From contig NZ_LMDW01000016.1 in assembly GCF_001425205.1 (NCBI RefSeq), positions 186,001 to 250,000 of the forward strand: a stretch of 64,000 bases of DNA, given 5' to 3'. Under the pieces are notes generated by a model that searched no databases, was not told where the DNA came from, and saw only the letters and a list, made by a program, of their open reading frames with translations. Made by a program: the position numbers and the translations under genes. The stretch's first letter is position 1; each line of letters starts with the position of its first letter. This stretch comes from Variovorax sp. Root411 (GTDB lineage Bacteria; Pseudomonadota; Gammaproteobacteria; Burkholderiales; Burkholderiaceae_C). Below are positions 54,149-64,000 of the stretch, in pieces.

Positions 54149-54912
54149 TCGGGGGGCGCGTCGATGGCGCTCTGTTCCATGTTTTGGCGGAAGTATTGTT
54201 CCAGCTCGGCCTGCAGCACGTCGCTGTTCTGCGTGGGCGCAAAGCGCTGGCCGAGCCGCAGGGTGAAGACGATGGGCAGTGGCGGCACGCGCCACAGCGG
54301 CCAGCCTTTGCTGAGGTAGGGCGAATCGGTGTCGATGAACACTGTTTGAATGGGCGCCTGCGCGAGCTTGGCGATCAGCGTGGTGCCGGGGCGGAACGGG
54401 TTGAGTGGCGGCGTCACCGTGCGCGTGCCTTCTGGAAAGATCACCAACTGGCCGCCGTTGCGCAGGTCGTTCACGGCCAGTCGCACCATCGTGCGGGCCG
54501 ACCTGTTGCTGATGTAGCGCGCCAGCCGGGCGCCCGCGCCCAGGAAGATGTTGCCCATCAGGTCGGCCTTCATGATGCAGGCGCTGCGCGGCAGGCGCGC
54601 CACCAGCAGCAGCGCATCGAGCATGGTCGGGTGGTTGGCCACGAAGATCACGCCAGGCTCCTTGCGCATCGGGTCGAGGCAGGTGGCGTCGATGCGCATC
54701 ATGCCGGTCACCGATGCCAGCCACCAGAACATGCGGTACGCAAAGGCGATGGTCATGCGGCCCACGGTGCGCGCGGGCGCGGCCGGCATCACCGGGTGGA
54801 TCAGCATGGCAACGAAGTTCCAGACCAGCGAGATCAGGCCCAGGAACAGCAGCAGCGCGTAGAGCATCAACGCGAGCGGAATCGACGTGAGAAATCGCAG
54901 CACGCGAGTCAT
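54115..54912 (-). CDS. 1-acyl-glycerol-3-phosphate acyltransferase-like protein
   Basis: A 265-residue membrane acyltransferase of the PlsC/LPLAT family. A hydrophobic N-terminus (about residues 10-45) anchors it. The catalytic motif is ANHPTMLD (His-X4-Asp) and the acyl-acceptor motif FPEGTRT is present, with MKADLMGNIFLGAG between. The ATG at 54912 is used; a TTG four codons earlier is possible. It is 33 bases from the chorismatase stop and overlaps the glycosyltransferase. In pigment clusters, acyltransferases of this type attach fatty acids or polyene acids to a lipid carrier. Confidence 0.85.
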   Translation of the reverse strand: MTRVLRFLTSIPLALMLYALLLFLGLISLVWNFVAMLIHPVMPAAPARTVGRMTIAFAYRMFWWLASVTGMMRIDATCLDPMRKEPGVIFVANHPTMLDALLLVARLPRSACIMKADLMGNIFLGAGARLARYISNRSARTMVRLAVNDLRNGGQLVIFPEGTRTVTPPLNPFRPGTTLIAKLAQAPIQTVFIDTDSPYLSKGWPLWRVPPLPIVFTLRLGQRFAPTQNSDVLQAELEQYFRQNMEQSAIDAPPECQTPRAPTLS

Positions 54913-54945
54913 TGAATCAGTCAATCGGGGCCGGGCAACGACCGG

Positions 54946-55980
54946 TCAGGCCCGCAGCTGGCCGGCCGCGACCGTGTGGGCCTCGATCTCGACCAGGAGG
55001 TCGCTGCGGCAGATGTCGGCTTCGAGGTACACCGCGTGGCGCGCCATTGGGGCGTCGGCGCCGAGCGTGTCCTCGATGATGCCGCGCACCGTCTCGGTGT
55101 CCGACGGATGCCGCACGTAGACCACGCAGTCGAGTTCGGCCAGCGAGAACTTCGCCGTGCCGCGCTCGTTGGCGGCCGCGATCACGGCCTGCAGGTTGCG
55201 CAGCGTTTCGCGCGTCTGCTCCGGCAGGTTGCCGTGGTGCACGGTCTCGTGGCCGACGATGCTCGCGGTGCCCGAGATGAAGAGGGCGATGTTGCCGTCG
55301 CCGATGTCCGCCAGCGCGGCGCGCGAGAAGGTCGGCGAGCGTGGGCCGTAGGTTTCGGGATAGCGGTAGGCCGAGACCTGCCGCGGGTTTTCGACCGGCA
55401 GCGGCGCCTGCTGGCCGGCCAGGAAGCGGATCGACAGGGCGCCCTGGTGGATGCCCAGCGCGCAGGCCGCCGGCGCTCCTTCGAAGGCAGCGCGGCCAGC
55501 TTCGAGGAAGGCTTCCTGCCGGCCGAGGTTGAACTGGCGGTAGCGTTCCAGCCCGCCGCCGTCAGCGTTGATCTGCGGCAGGTAGTTCCAGATGCGCTGC
55601 AGGTGTGGCGTGCCGGCCTGGTCGAGCGTCTTGAACAGGTCGCGGTAGGCACGGTGCGCGAGTTCGGCGAGACCCTGTTTTTCCTTGGCCTCGTCGAGGT
55701 CGATGGCGCCGAGCAGCCAGTGCCCGTCGGTGCGCCAGCGCGCGATGCCGGTGGTGCCCGACTTGATGTTCGGGCCGCTCGCGTGCCATACGTCGGCCAT
55801 GGCGCCGTTGGCAGACAGCACGCGCGCGTTGACCGTCGGCATCCAGGCCACGCCGTGCGGTGTGCCGTAGCCGAGCGCCGCGAAAGGCGCCTTGCCGTCG
55901 GTGGCCAGCGCCAGGCTGGCCGGCAGAGACAAGCGCTCGACGCGCAGATGGGAAGAAGAGGTGTCGTCCTGAACTCGCAC
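54946..55980 (-). CDS. Chorismatase of the FkbO/Hyg5/XanB2 family
   Basis: A 344-residue enzyme of the chorismatase family, which splits chorismate to hydroxybenzoate or dihydroxycyclohexadiene products. The family blocks appear in order: GLERYRQFNLGRQEAF, ENPRQVSAYRYPETYGPRSP, FSRAALADIG, IALFISGTASIVGHETVHHG, and the ending ADICRSDLLVEIEAH. XanB2-type members make 3- and 4-hydroxybenzoate, feeding pigment and ubiquinone synthesis; FkbO-type make a starter unit. The subgroup cannot be settled by eye. Start is the GTG at 55980, 2 bases after the methyltransferase stop (TGACAGTG); no other start is near. Confidence 0.9.
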   Translation of the reverse strand: MRVQDDTSSSHLRVERLSLPASLALATDGKAPFAALGYGTPHGVAWMPTVNARVLSANGAMADVWHASGPNIKSGTTGIARWRTDGHWLLGAIDLDEAKEKQGLAELAHRAYRDLFKTLDQAGTPHLQRIWNYLPQINADGGGLERYRQFNLGRQEAFLEAGRAAFEGAPAACALGIHQGALSIRFLAGQQAPLPVENPRQVSAYRYPETYGPRSPTFSRAALADIGDGNIALFISGTASIVGHETVHHGNLPEQTRETLRNLQAVIAAANERGTAKFSLAELDCVVYVRHPSDTETVRGIIEDTLGADAPMARHAVYLEADICRSDLLVEIEAHTVAAGQLRA

Positions 55981-55982
55981 TG

Positions 55983-56771
55983 TCAGCTGGCCTCGACGGG
56001 GTGTTCGGGTTTGATGGCGGTATAGGAAGAGAAGACGCCGAGGCTCGCATGCCGGCGCACGTCGCAAAAGCCCGCGGCGGCCAGCGCCTGCATCACCCGC
56101 TCGGGGGGAATGCAAGCCTCGATCGTGTCCCAGTAGTAGCGCCACAGTTCGGAGGTGTTGCGCTGGCGACCGACCACGCGGGCGATCAGCGGCACCACGG
56201 CGCGCATGTAGCCCTTGAGCAGAGCCGTGGCGATGCGGCCCTCTGGCTTGGTGATCTCGAGCACCGCCACGCGCCCGCCGGGACGCAGAACGCGGTGGAA
56301 TTCGCCGAAGGCCGCGGCCACGTCGCTGATGTGGCGCATGGCGTAGCCCATGCTTACGAAGTCGCAGCTGGCATCGGGCCGGGGCAGGGCTTCGGCCACG
56401 CCGCGCACCAACTCGACGCCGGGCAGCTTGACCTGGCCCATCATGCCGGGGCTGGGGTCGACGCCCACGAGGTGGCCCATGGAGCCGATGAGCTTGAGCG
56501 CCTCCCGGGCCACAAGACCGGTGCCGATGCCCACGTCGAGCACCTGCATGCCCGCCGAGAGGCCGGCCTGCTGCAGCGCCGCACGGCGGTACGAGGGGCC
56601 GGTGCCGAAGGCCAGCACGCTCTCGATGCGGTCGTAGTCCGCGGCCGTGCTGTCGAAGATGCGCAGCAGGAACGCCTGGTGCTCGGCCTCGGTCTTGTAG
56701 TACAGCGGCAAGGGGGCGTGCGGCGGCAGGGTGTCGGGAGTCCCGGGCCCGACGGAAGGCGATGGCGTCAT
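55983..56771 (-). CDS. UbiE/COQ5-like methyltransferase
   Basis: A 262-residue S-adenosylmethionine-dependent methyltransferase. An N-terminal extension with FDSTAADYDRIESVLAFGTG precedes the fold; LDVGIGTGLVAREALKLIG is motif I, RGVAEALP and VSMGYAMRHISDVAAAF are later SAM and substrate regions. It resembles UbiE, which methylates ubiquinone and menaquinone precursors, but several paralogues act on pigments and polyketides. It heads the operon with chorismatase, an enzyme that can make 4-hydroxybenzoate, the ubiquinone ring precursor. Whether its target is a quinone or a pigment is open. Confidence 0.8.
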   Translation of the reverse strand: MTPSPSVGPGTPDTLPPHAPLPLYYKTEAEHQAFLLRIFDSTAADYDRIESVLAFGTGPSYRRAALQQAGLSAGMQVLDVGIGTGLVAREALKLIGSMGHLVGVDPSPGMMGQVKLPGVELVRGVAEALPRPDASCDFVSMGYAMRHISDVAAAFGEFHRVLRPGGRVAVLEITKPEGRIATALLKGYMRAVVPLIARVVGRQRNTSELWRYYWDTIEACIPPERVMQALAAAGFCDVRRHASLGVFSSYTAIKPEHPVEAS

Positions 56772-56888
56772 CGAACGATTATCACCAAAAGCCCTGGCCC
56801 GAATTCCCGGCCCGCGGCGGGCGTTGTGTGCGCCGGACAGTAAACTCGGAGCTTGCTTTGAAAACACAAGACAGCGAGATAGAAAGCC

Positions 56889-57614
56889 ATGGCCGGACAT
56901 AGCAAGTGGGCGAATATTCAGCACCGGAAGGGCCGCCAGGACGAGAAGCGGGGCAAGCTCTGGACCCGCGCCATTCGCGAAATCACGGTGGCCGCCCGCG
57001 CTGGCGGCGCCGACCTGGGCTCCAACCCTCGGCTGCGGCTGGCGGTCGAAAAGGCCAAGGCAGTGAACCTGCCGATCGACACCATCAAGCGCAACATCGA
57101 CAAGGCGACGGGCAATCTCGAAGGCGTCAATTACGAAGAAATTCGTTACGAAGGGTACGGCATCGGCGGCGCGGCGATCATCGTCGACACCATGACCGAC
57201 AACCGCGTACGCACCGTGGCCGAAGTGCGCCACGCCTTCTCCAAGCACGGCGGCAACATGGGCACCGAAGGCTCGGTGGCCTTCCAGTTCAAGCACTGCG
57301 GCCAGTTCATCTTTGCGCCGGGCACCAATGAAGACAAGGTGATGGAAGTGGCGCTCGAGGCGGGCGCCGAAGACGTCGTTACCGACGACGACGGCGCCAT
57401 CGAGGTGATCACCGCCGTGGCCGACTTCGAAGCCGTGAAGAACGCGCTCGAAGCCGCGGGCCTGAAGCCCGACGCCGCCGAAGTCACCATGCGCGCCGAG
57501 AACACCGTGGACGTGACCGGCGAGGACGCCGCAAGAATGCAGAAGTTGCTCGACGTGCTCGAGGACCTCGACGACGTGCAGGACGTTTATCACAACGCCT
57601 CGCTGTCGGAATGA
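56889..57614 (+). CDS. yebC: YebC/PmpR family regulatory protein
   Basis: A 241-residue protein of the YebC/TACO1 family. It starts [20 protein letters not shown], the strict family N-terminus, then [21 protein letters not shown] and [19 protein letters not shown], and closes with [12 protein letters not shown]. The family is described as DNA-binding regulators and, in more recent work, as factors that relieve ribosome stalling at difficult sequences. It is cytoplasmic and heads the housekeeping run, with 46 bases to purD. Confidence 0.96.
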   Translation: MAGHSKWANIQHRKGRQDEKRGKLWTRAIREITVAARAGGADLGSNPRLRLAVEKAKAVNLPIDTIKRNIDKATGNLEGVNYEEIRYEGYGIGGAAIIVDTMTDNRVRTVAEVRHAFSKHGGNMGTEGSVAFQFKHCGQFIFAPGTNEDKVMEVALEAGAEDVVTDDDGAIEVITAVADFEAVKNALEAAGLKPDAAEVTMRAENTVDVTGEDAARMQKLLDVLEDLDDVQDVYHNASLSE

Positions 57615-57660
57615 GTGAATGTTTGTTTGTTGAACCACAGCGAGAAATGAAGGCCCGCGA

Positions 57661-58959
57661 ATGAAGGTACTGGTAATTGGGGGCGGGGGCCGTGAACACG
57701 CTCTGGCATGGCGCCTGGCGCAAGCTGCCCGGGTGAGCCGCGTGTACGTGGCGCCGGGCAACGGCGGCACCGCCGGCGACGAGCGCTACGACTGCATCGA
57801 CATCACCGAGCCGGCCGCGCTGCGCGAGTGGGCCATCAAGGAAAAGATCGCGCTGACCGTGGTCGGCCCCGAAGGCCCGTTGGCGGCAGGCGTAGTGGAC
57901 GAGTTCCGCGCGCACGGCCTGCGCATCTTCGGCCCGACGCAGGCGGCCGCCCAGCTCGAGAGCTCCAAGGCGTTCTCCAAGGCGTTCATGAAGCGCCACA
58001 AGATTCCCACAGCCGAGTACGAGGCCTTCACGGACGCCGCAGCGGCGCATGCGTATATCGACGCCAAGGGCGCGCCCATCGTCGTCAAGGCCGACGGCCT
58101 GGCGGCGGGCAAGGGCGTGGTCGTTGCCATGACGGCTCAGGAAGCGCACGAGGCCGTCGACTTCATGCTGGTCGACAACAAGTTCGGCGTGTCGCACAAC
58201 GAAGGCGGCGCGCGCGTCGTGATCGAAGAATTCCTGCAGGGCGAAGAAGCCAGCTTCATCGTGCTGTGCGACGGCAAGAACGTCACCGCGCTGGCCACCA
58301 GCCAGGACCACAAGCGCCTGCTCGACAACGACGAAGGACCCAACACCGGCGGCATGGGTGCGTATTCGCCCGCGCCGGTGGTCACGGCCGAGGTGCATGC
58401 GCGTGCCATGCGCGAGATCATCCTGCCGACCATCCGCGGCATGGAAAAAGACGGCATTCCGTTCACCGGCTTTCTCTACGCCGGCCTGATGATCGACGCC
58501 ACCGGCCATCCGAAGACGCTCGAATTCAACTGCCGCATGGGCGACCCCGAGACGCAGCCGATCATGATGCGCCTGAAGTCCGACCTCTTCGAAGTGTTCT
58601 GGCATGCCACCGACGGCACGCTCGACCAGGTCGAACTGCAGTGGGACCGGCGCGTGGCACTGGGCGTGGTGATGGCCGCGCACGGCTACCCGCTGTCGCC
58701 GCGCAAGGGCGACCGCATCACCGGCATTCCGGCAGAGCTACCTGATGCCGTGGTGTTCCACGCCGGCACGACGCTGCAGGACGGCGAGCTCAAGACCAGC
58801 GGCGGCCGCGTGCTCTGCGTGACCGTGCTGGCCGACAGCGTGAAGCAGGCGCAGCAACGGGCCTACGAGGTTGCGGCGCGCGTCAGCTTCGACGGCGTGC
58901 AGTACCGCAAGGACATCGGATTCCGCGCGGTTCACGCGCGCAACCCTCACGGCGCTTGA
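57661..58959 (+). CDS. purD: Phosphoribosylamine--glycine ligase
   Basis: A 432-residue ATP-grasp enzyme for the second step of purine synthesis, joining glycine to phosphoribosylamine. It begins [54 protein letters not shown] and [19 protein letters not shown] are family regions, and [13 protein letters not shown] carries the metal ligands. Its stop overlaps the hemF ATG by one base (TGATG). Cytoplasmic. Confidence 0.97.
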   Translation: MKVLVIGGGGREHALAWRLAQAARVSRVYVAPGNGGTAGDERYDCIDITEPAALREWAIKEKIALTVVGPEGPLAAGVVDEFRAHGLRIFGPTQAAAQLESSKAFSKAFMKRHKIPTAEYEAFTDAAAAHAYIDAKGAPIVVKADGLAAGKGVVVAMTAQEAHEAVDFMLVDNKFGVSHNEGGARVVIEEFLQGEEASFIVLCDGKNVTALATSQDHKRLLDNDEGPNTGGMGAYSPAPVVTAEVHARAMREIILPTIRGMEKDGIPFTGFLYAGLMIDATGHPKTLEFNCRMGDPETQPIMMRLKSDLFEVFWHATDGTLDQVELQWDRRVALGVVMAAHGYPLSPRKGDRITGIPAELPDAVVFHAGTTLQDGELKTSGGRVLCVTVLADSVKQAQQRAYEVAARVSFDGVQYRKDIGFRAVHARNPHGA

Positions 58960-59876
58960 TGCAGCAAACCAACCCGGCAGCGGTCGGCGAATACCTTCGT
59001 GGGCTGCAGCAGTCGATCATCGCGGCGGTCGAGAAGGCCGACGGCGGTGCGTGCGTGCGCGACGCCTGGCAGAAGGCCCCGGGCGAGCCGCTGCAGGGCC
59101 ACGGGCTGACCTGCATCCTCGAGGGCGGCGAACTCTTCGAGCGCGCGGGCTGTGGCTTCTCGCAGGTGCGCGGAGCGAAGCTGCCGCCCTCGGCCACGCA
59201 GAATCGGCCCGAATTGGCAGGCGCACCTTTCGAGGCAATGGGTGTGTCGCTGGTGTTCCATCCGCGCAATCCATACGTGCCCATCGTCCACATGAATGTG
59301 CGCATGCTGGCTGCCCTGCCCGAGGGTGGCGAGCCGGTCTGCTGGTTCGGCGGCGGCATGGACCTCACGCCTTGCTACGGTTTCGAGGAGGACGCGGTTC
59401 ACTTCCACACCGCGTGCCGCGATGCGCTCGCGCCCTTCGGCGACGACAAGTACCCGCGCTTCAAGGCGTGGTGCGACGAGTATTTCTTCCTGAGGCACCG
59501 CAACGAGCAGCGCGGCATCGGCGGCATCTTCTTCGACGATTTTTCCGAGGGCGGTTTCGAGAACGGCTTCGCGATGATCCGCTCGGTAGGCAAAGGTTTC
59601 TTGCCGGCCTATCTGCCGATCGTCGAGCGCCGCCGCGCCACGCCCTACACCGAGCGCGAACGCAGCTTCCAGCTCTACCGGCGCGGCCGGTACGTGGAGT
59701 TCAACCTCGTGTGGGACCGCGGCACGCACTTCGGCCTCCAGTCGGGCGGGCGCACCGAATCGATCCTGCTGTCGATGCCGCCGCTGGCAAGCTGGGCCTA
59801 CCAGCAGCAGCCAGAACCGGGCAGCCCCGAAGCCGCGCTGTACAGCGACTTCATCGTGCGGCGCGACTGGTTGTGA
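58959..59876 (+). CDS. hemF: Oxygen-dependent coproporphyrinogen III oxidase
   Basis: A 305-residue enzyme that makes protoporphyrinogen IX from coproporphyrinogen III with oxygen, in haem synthesis. [39 protein letters not shown] and [20 protein letters not shown] are diagnostic. The length is normal. The ATG at 58959 overlaps the purD stop; a TTG directly before it would add one residue. The stop overlaps the nadD GTG start by 4 bases (GTGA). Confidence 0.97.
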   Translation: MQQTNPAAVGEYLRGLQQSIIAAVEKADGGACVRDAWQKAPGEPLQGHGLTCILEGGELFERAGCGFSQVRGAKLPPSATQNRPELAGAPFEAMGVSLVFHPRNPYVPIVHMNVRMLAALPEGGEPVCWFGGGMDLTPCYGFEEDAVHFHTACRDALAPFGDDKYPRFKAWCDEYFFLRHRNEQRGIGGIFFDDFSEGGFENGFAMIRSVGKGFLPAYLPIVERRRATPYTERERSFQLYRRGRYVEFNLVWDRGTHFGLQSGGRTESILLSMPPLASWAYQQQPEPGSPEAALYSDFIVRRDWL

Positions 59877-60502
59877 ATCCTTCCGGCAAGGCTCCCCGCA
59901 TCGGCGTTTTCGGCGGCGCGTTCGACCCGCCGCACAACGCCCATGTGGCGCTTGCCGAAGCCGCGCTTACGCAACTCGGCCTTGCCGAGCTGCACGTCAT
60001 TCCCACCGGGCAGGCCTGGCACAAGAGCAGGGCGCTGACGCCGAAGGAAGACCGCCTCGCGATGACGCGCCTAGCTTTCTCCGGCCTGAAGGGCACCGTC
60101 GTCGTCGACAGCCGCGAAGTGCTGCGCGACGGCCCGACCTACACCCTCGATACGCTGCACGAGCTGCAGAAAGAGCAGCCGGGCGCGCAGTTCGTGTTGA
60201 TCATGGGCGCCGACCAGGCGAGCGCGTTGCCGACCTGGCATGGCTGGCAGGATATACTCGGCATTGCTATTGTTTCTGTAGCGTATCGCGCATTATCGAC
60301 GGGCGACACTGCTCGTTTTGATCCGAAAATGCTGCCCGGCCTTCCGGCTGGCGCTCGTTTCGAGGCGCTCGAACTGCCACCCATGGATACCAGTGCCACC
60401 GAGATCCGGCGGCGCGCAGCGCTTGGCGTGGACATTTCCTCGCTGGTTCCGCCCACGGTTGCACGCTATATTGACCAACACCACCTCTACCGCTCTGCCT
60501 GA
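59873..60502 (+). CDS. nadD: Nicotinate-nucleotide adenylyltransferase
   Basis: A 209-residue enzyme that makes deamido-NAD from nicotinate mononucleotide and ATP. The nucleotide-binding start is [20 protein letters not shown], with [14 protein letters not shown] and the C-terminal TSATEIRRR motif. The start is GTG at 59873, overlapping the hemF stop. Oddity: codons at 60251-60328 (residues 127-152) use A/T third bases far more than the rest (9 of 26 are G or C), so this patch has a different base make-up. The protein is otherwise complete. The stop overlaps the rsfS start. Confidence 0.95.
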   Translation: MNPSGKAPRIGVFGGAFDPPHNAHVALAEAALTQLGLAELHVIPTGQAWHKSRALTPKEDRLAMTRLAFSGLKGTVVVDSREVLRDGPTYTLDTLHELQKEQPGAQFVLIMGADQASALPTWHGWQDILGIAIVSVAYRALSTGDTARFDPKMLPGLPAGARFEALELPPMDTSATEIRRRAALGVDISSLVPPTVARYIDQHHLYRSA

Positions 60503-61209
60503 TGACCACTGAAGCCGCCGCCAAGAAAGACACCCAGAAACTCCAGCGAGCCATCATCGATGGTCTCGAAGACGTCAAGGCGCAGGACATCCAGGTATTC
60601 GACACAGAACATCTTTCGCCGCTGTTCGAGCGTGTGATCGTCGCGTCGGGCACCTCCAACCGCCAGACCAAGGCGCTGGCCGCCAGCGTGCGCGATGCGG
60701 TGCGCGAAGCCGGTTTCGGCAAGCCTCGCATCGAGGGCGAGGAAAACGGCGAGTGGATCATCGTGGACTGCGGCGCGGCCGTGGCGCACATCATGCAGCC
60801 CGCCATCCGCCAGTACTACCACCTCGAAGAGATCTGGGGCGACAAGCCGGTGCGCGCCAAGCTCGGCGGTGCCAAGCCTGCCATGGCGACCAGCTCGTCG
60901 GTCAAGGACGAACCCGAAGGCAAGAAGAAGGCCGCCGGCAAGGAGCCCACGCTGCGCCGCTCGAGCGCCTCCAAGACCGCGATCCGCGCAGCCGAGCAGG
61001 AAGCCAAGGCGGCGAAGGCGCCGGCTCGCAAGCCGGTATCCAAGACGGCTGCAAAGACCGCCGCAAAGAAGGCACCGGCCCGCAAGACGGGAACCACCGC
61101 GCGCGTGCCGGTCAAGGTGGTGGGCAAGCCCGCTGCCAAGAAAACCGCCACGAAGACCGTGGCCGCCAAGAAGGCGCCTGCCAAGAAGGCACCCGCCCGT
61201 CGCGCATGA
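60502..61209 (+). CDS. rsfS: Ribosomal silencing factor RsfS with a long lysine/alanine-rich tail
   Basis: A 235-residue protein. Residues 1 to about 118 are the RsfS domain, which binds ribosomal protein L14 and keeps the subunits apart in starvation: [24 protein letters not shown] and [29 protein letters not shown] are clear. The remaining 115 residues are an added tail with many [15 protein letters not shown] units like bacterial histone-H1-type proteins; E. coli RsfS ends soon after the first domain. The tail is positively charged and should be unstructured. It overlaps nadD (1 base) and rlmH (4 bases). Confidence 0.93.
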   Translation: MTTEAAAKKDTQKLQRAIIDGLEDVKAQDIQVFDTEHLSPLFERVIVASGTSNRQTKALAASVRDAVREAGFGKPRIEGEENGEWIIVDCGAAVAHIMQPAIRQYYHLEEIWGDKPVRAKLGGAKPAMATSSSVKDEPEGKKKAAGKEPTLRRSSASKTAIRAAEQEAKAAKAPARKPVSKTAAKTAAKKAPARKTGTTARVPVKVVGKPAAKKTATKTVAAKKAPAKKAPARRA

Positions 61210-61673
61210 AGCTGCTGGTGGTCGCCGTCGGGCAACGCATGCCCGACTGGGCTCAGACCGCCTGGGACGACTACGCCAAGCGCTTCCCGCCCGAGCTCAA
61301 GCTCGAACTGCGCGCCGTCAAGACCGAGCCGCGTGGCTCCAAGTCGCTGGAAACGCTCTATGCCGCTGAGCGCGAGCGCATCGAAGGTGCGATTGCGCGC
61401 GGCATGCGCATCGTCGCGCTCGACGAGCGTGGCACCGCGCTGACCACCAAGGCGCTGGCCGCACGGCTGCAAACCTGGCAAGGCGAGGGCGATGACGTCG
61501 CCCTGGTCATCGGCGGGCCCGACGGGCTCGACCCGGCCTTCAAGGCCGCGGCCAATGAACGCATCCGCCTGTCCGACCTGACGCTGCCGCACGCCATGGC
61601 GCGCGTGCTGCTGGTCGAGCAGCTGTACCGGGCGTGGTCGGTGAATGCAGGTCACCCTTACCACCGCGAATGA
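61206..61673 (+). CDS. rlmH: 23S rRNA (pseudouridine-1915-N3)-methyltransferase
   Basis: A 155-residue SPOUT-fold enzyme that methylates pseudouridine 1915 of 23S rRNA in the complete ribosome. It begins [15 protein letters not shown], has the knotted SAM-binding core [11 protein letters not shown] and [13 protein letters not shown] [21 protein letters not shown], and ends AGHPYHRE, which is nearly invariant. It overlaps rsfS by 4 bases (ATGA), a pairing often seen in bacteria. Confidence 0.97.
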   Translation: MKLLVVAVGQRMPDWAQTAWDDYAKRFPPELKLELRAVKTEPRGSKSLETLYAAERERIEGAIARGMRIVALDERGTALTTKALAARLQTWQGEGDDVALVIGGPDGLDPAFKAAANERIRLSDLTLPHAMARVLLVEQLYRAWSVNAGHPYHRE

Positions 61674-61713
61674 CGAGCGTCGACGGGCAGCCGGCGCCCA
61701 GGAGAACTGAACC

Positions 61714-62316
61714 TTGCCGGATTTCATCTACCTTGCTTCACAAAGCCCCCGCCGCGCGCAGCTGCTCGGCCAGCTCGGCGTTCGCCATGCACTGCTGCTG
61801 GCCGATGCCGGCGAAGACGCCGAATCGCTCGAAGCCGTGCTGCCCAACGAGGCCCCGTCAACCTATGTGCAACGCGTTACTGCACTGAAGCTCGATGCAG
61901 CAGTGGCCCGGCTTCAACGCCGCGGACTGGCCGATGCGCCGGTGCTCTGCGCCGACACCACGGTTGCGCTCGGCCGCGCCATCCTCGGCAAGCCCGAAGA
62001 CGAGAAGGATGCCGCGCGCATGTTGCGGATGCTGTCAGGCAGCACGCATCGCGTGCTGACGGCCGTGGCGCTGCAGCACGGCACGCAGCGCCACGCGGCG
62101 CTCAGCGTGTCGCGCGTGCGCTTCGCCGACATCACCGATGCGCAGATCGCCCGCTACGCCGACAGCGGCGAGCCGCTCGGCAAGGCCGGCGCCTACGCGA
62201 TACAAGGTGCGGCGGCCGCGTTCATCGAGCACATCAGCGGGTCCTATTCGGGCATCATGGGCCTCCCCATGTTCGAGACAGCCGAGCTGCTTCGAAGCGC
62301 CGGTTTCAATACCTGA
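61714..62316 (+). CDS. maf: Maf-family nucleotide pyrophosphatase
   Basis: A 200-residue Maf protein, which hydrolyses unusual nucleoside triphosphates and keeps them out of DNA and [31 protein letters not shown] and [20 protein letters not shown] are diagnostic. The substrate subgroup (dTTP/UTP type YhdE versus m7GTP type YceF) is not decided here, though SQSPRR and the later QG motif favour the first. The start is the TTG at 61714, with AGGAG 9 bases upstream. It lies 40 bases after rlmH and 7 before rng. Confidence 0.93.
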   Translation: MPDFIYLASQSPRRAQLLGQLGVRHALLLADAGEDAESLEAVLPNEAPSTYVQRVTALKLDAAVARLQRRGLADAPVLCADTTVALGRAILGKPEDEKDAARMLRMLSGSTHRVLTAVALQHGTQRHAALSVSRVRFADITDAQIARYADSGEPLGKAGAYAIQGAAAAFIEHISGSYSGIMGLPMFETAELLRSAGFNT

Positions 62317-62323
62317 GAATTCC

Positions 62324-63850
<1,527 letters not shown>

Positions 63851-63857
63851 GAGAGGC

Positions 63858-64000
63858 TCAGAGCGTCGGGTCCTGCCCCGGCGTGGCACTGCGAACGGCC
63901 AGCGTCTGCAGCCGCGCATAGAGCCCGTCCAGCGCCATGAGCTGTGCGTGACTGCCTTGCTCTGCGATGCGGCCTTGCTCCATCACGATGATCCGGTCTG
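63858..64000 (-). CDS. ABC transporter ATPase, C-terminal fragment
   Basis: The last 47 codons of a minus-strand gene whose body is beyond the right edge of the window. DRIIVMEQGRIAEQGSHAQLM is the end of an ABC ATPase domain of the MsbA/multidrug half-transporter type, with LYARLQTLAVR after it. The stop is at 63858, convergent with rng. The substrate and the rest of the protein cannot be judged. Confidence 0.8.
   Translation of the reverse strand, partial: DRIIVMEQGRIAEQGSHAQLMALDGLYARLQTLAVRSATPGQDPTL

Overview
The window is GC-rich DNA, densely packed with genes, from a betaproteobacterium. Gene content and order point to Burkholderiales, family Comamonadaceae, and most likely a Variovorax-like organism. 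The signs are a cysI-DUF934-cysH-cysD-cysN block, a fused MnmC, a yebC-purD-hemF-nadD-rsfS-rlmH-maf-rng housekeeping run, and many ATP-binding cassette importers. This placement is inference from gene content; no 16S gene is present. I saw no rRNA, tRNA, CRISPR array, insertion sequence or prophage.

Layout. 1-556: the 5' end of a cytX-type transporter gene behind a TPP riboswitch (minus strand). 684-7323: assimilatory sulfate reduction on the minus strand (cysI, DUF934, cysH, cysD, cysN), followed by a 7Fe ferredoxin and a ferredoxin-NADP reductase. 7592-16870: one long minus-strand operon with an RpiR-type regulator, isoaspartyl peptidase, gsiABCD-type peptide importer, P1-family aminopeptidase and M55 D-aminopeptidase. 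17134-19446: small accessory genes, including a lower-GC amidase gene broken by a frameshift and overlapping an exported hypothetical protein. 19704-22983: aldo/keto reductase, FAD oxidoreductase and class I aldolase. 22990-27892: MsrA, an MxKDx-repeat protein, a molybdopterin oxidoreductase with a cytochrome b, and a divergent two-component system.

27926-31100: transglutaminase-like protein, MnmC and YggX. 31248-37468: an orphan sulfate-binding protein and the sulfonate-use cluster ssuE-(small membrane protein)-ssuA-D-C-B-F, followed by serine acetyltransferase. 38547-48188: assorted accessory genes: hydrolase, AraC regulator, flavin halogenase-like enzyme, HipA-like YjjJ, a racemase/ketopantoate reductase pair, two flavin reductases, a LysR regulator and a 1-Cys peroxiredoxin. 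48328-53326: the sulfate importer (substrate-binding protein, cysT, cysW, cysA) with a hydrolase at the front and dsbB at the end. 53372-56771: a four-gene operon of UbiE-like methyltransferase, chorismatase, acyltransferase and glycosyltransferase. 56889-63850: the housekeeping run. The window closes in an ABC transporter gene.

The dominant theme is sulfur and redox. Sulfate import, sulfonate import and desulfonation, sulfate activation and reduction, O-acetylserine supply, a possible glutathione/peptide importer, methionine sulfoxide repair and disulfide formation lie within about 53 kb. The parts most worth a second look are the chorismatase operon, the peptide-salvage operon, the amidase/exported-protein pair, the halogenase-like enzyme and the msrA-MxKDx-molybdoenzyme module.
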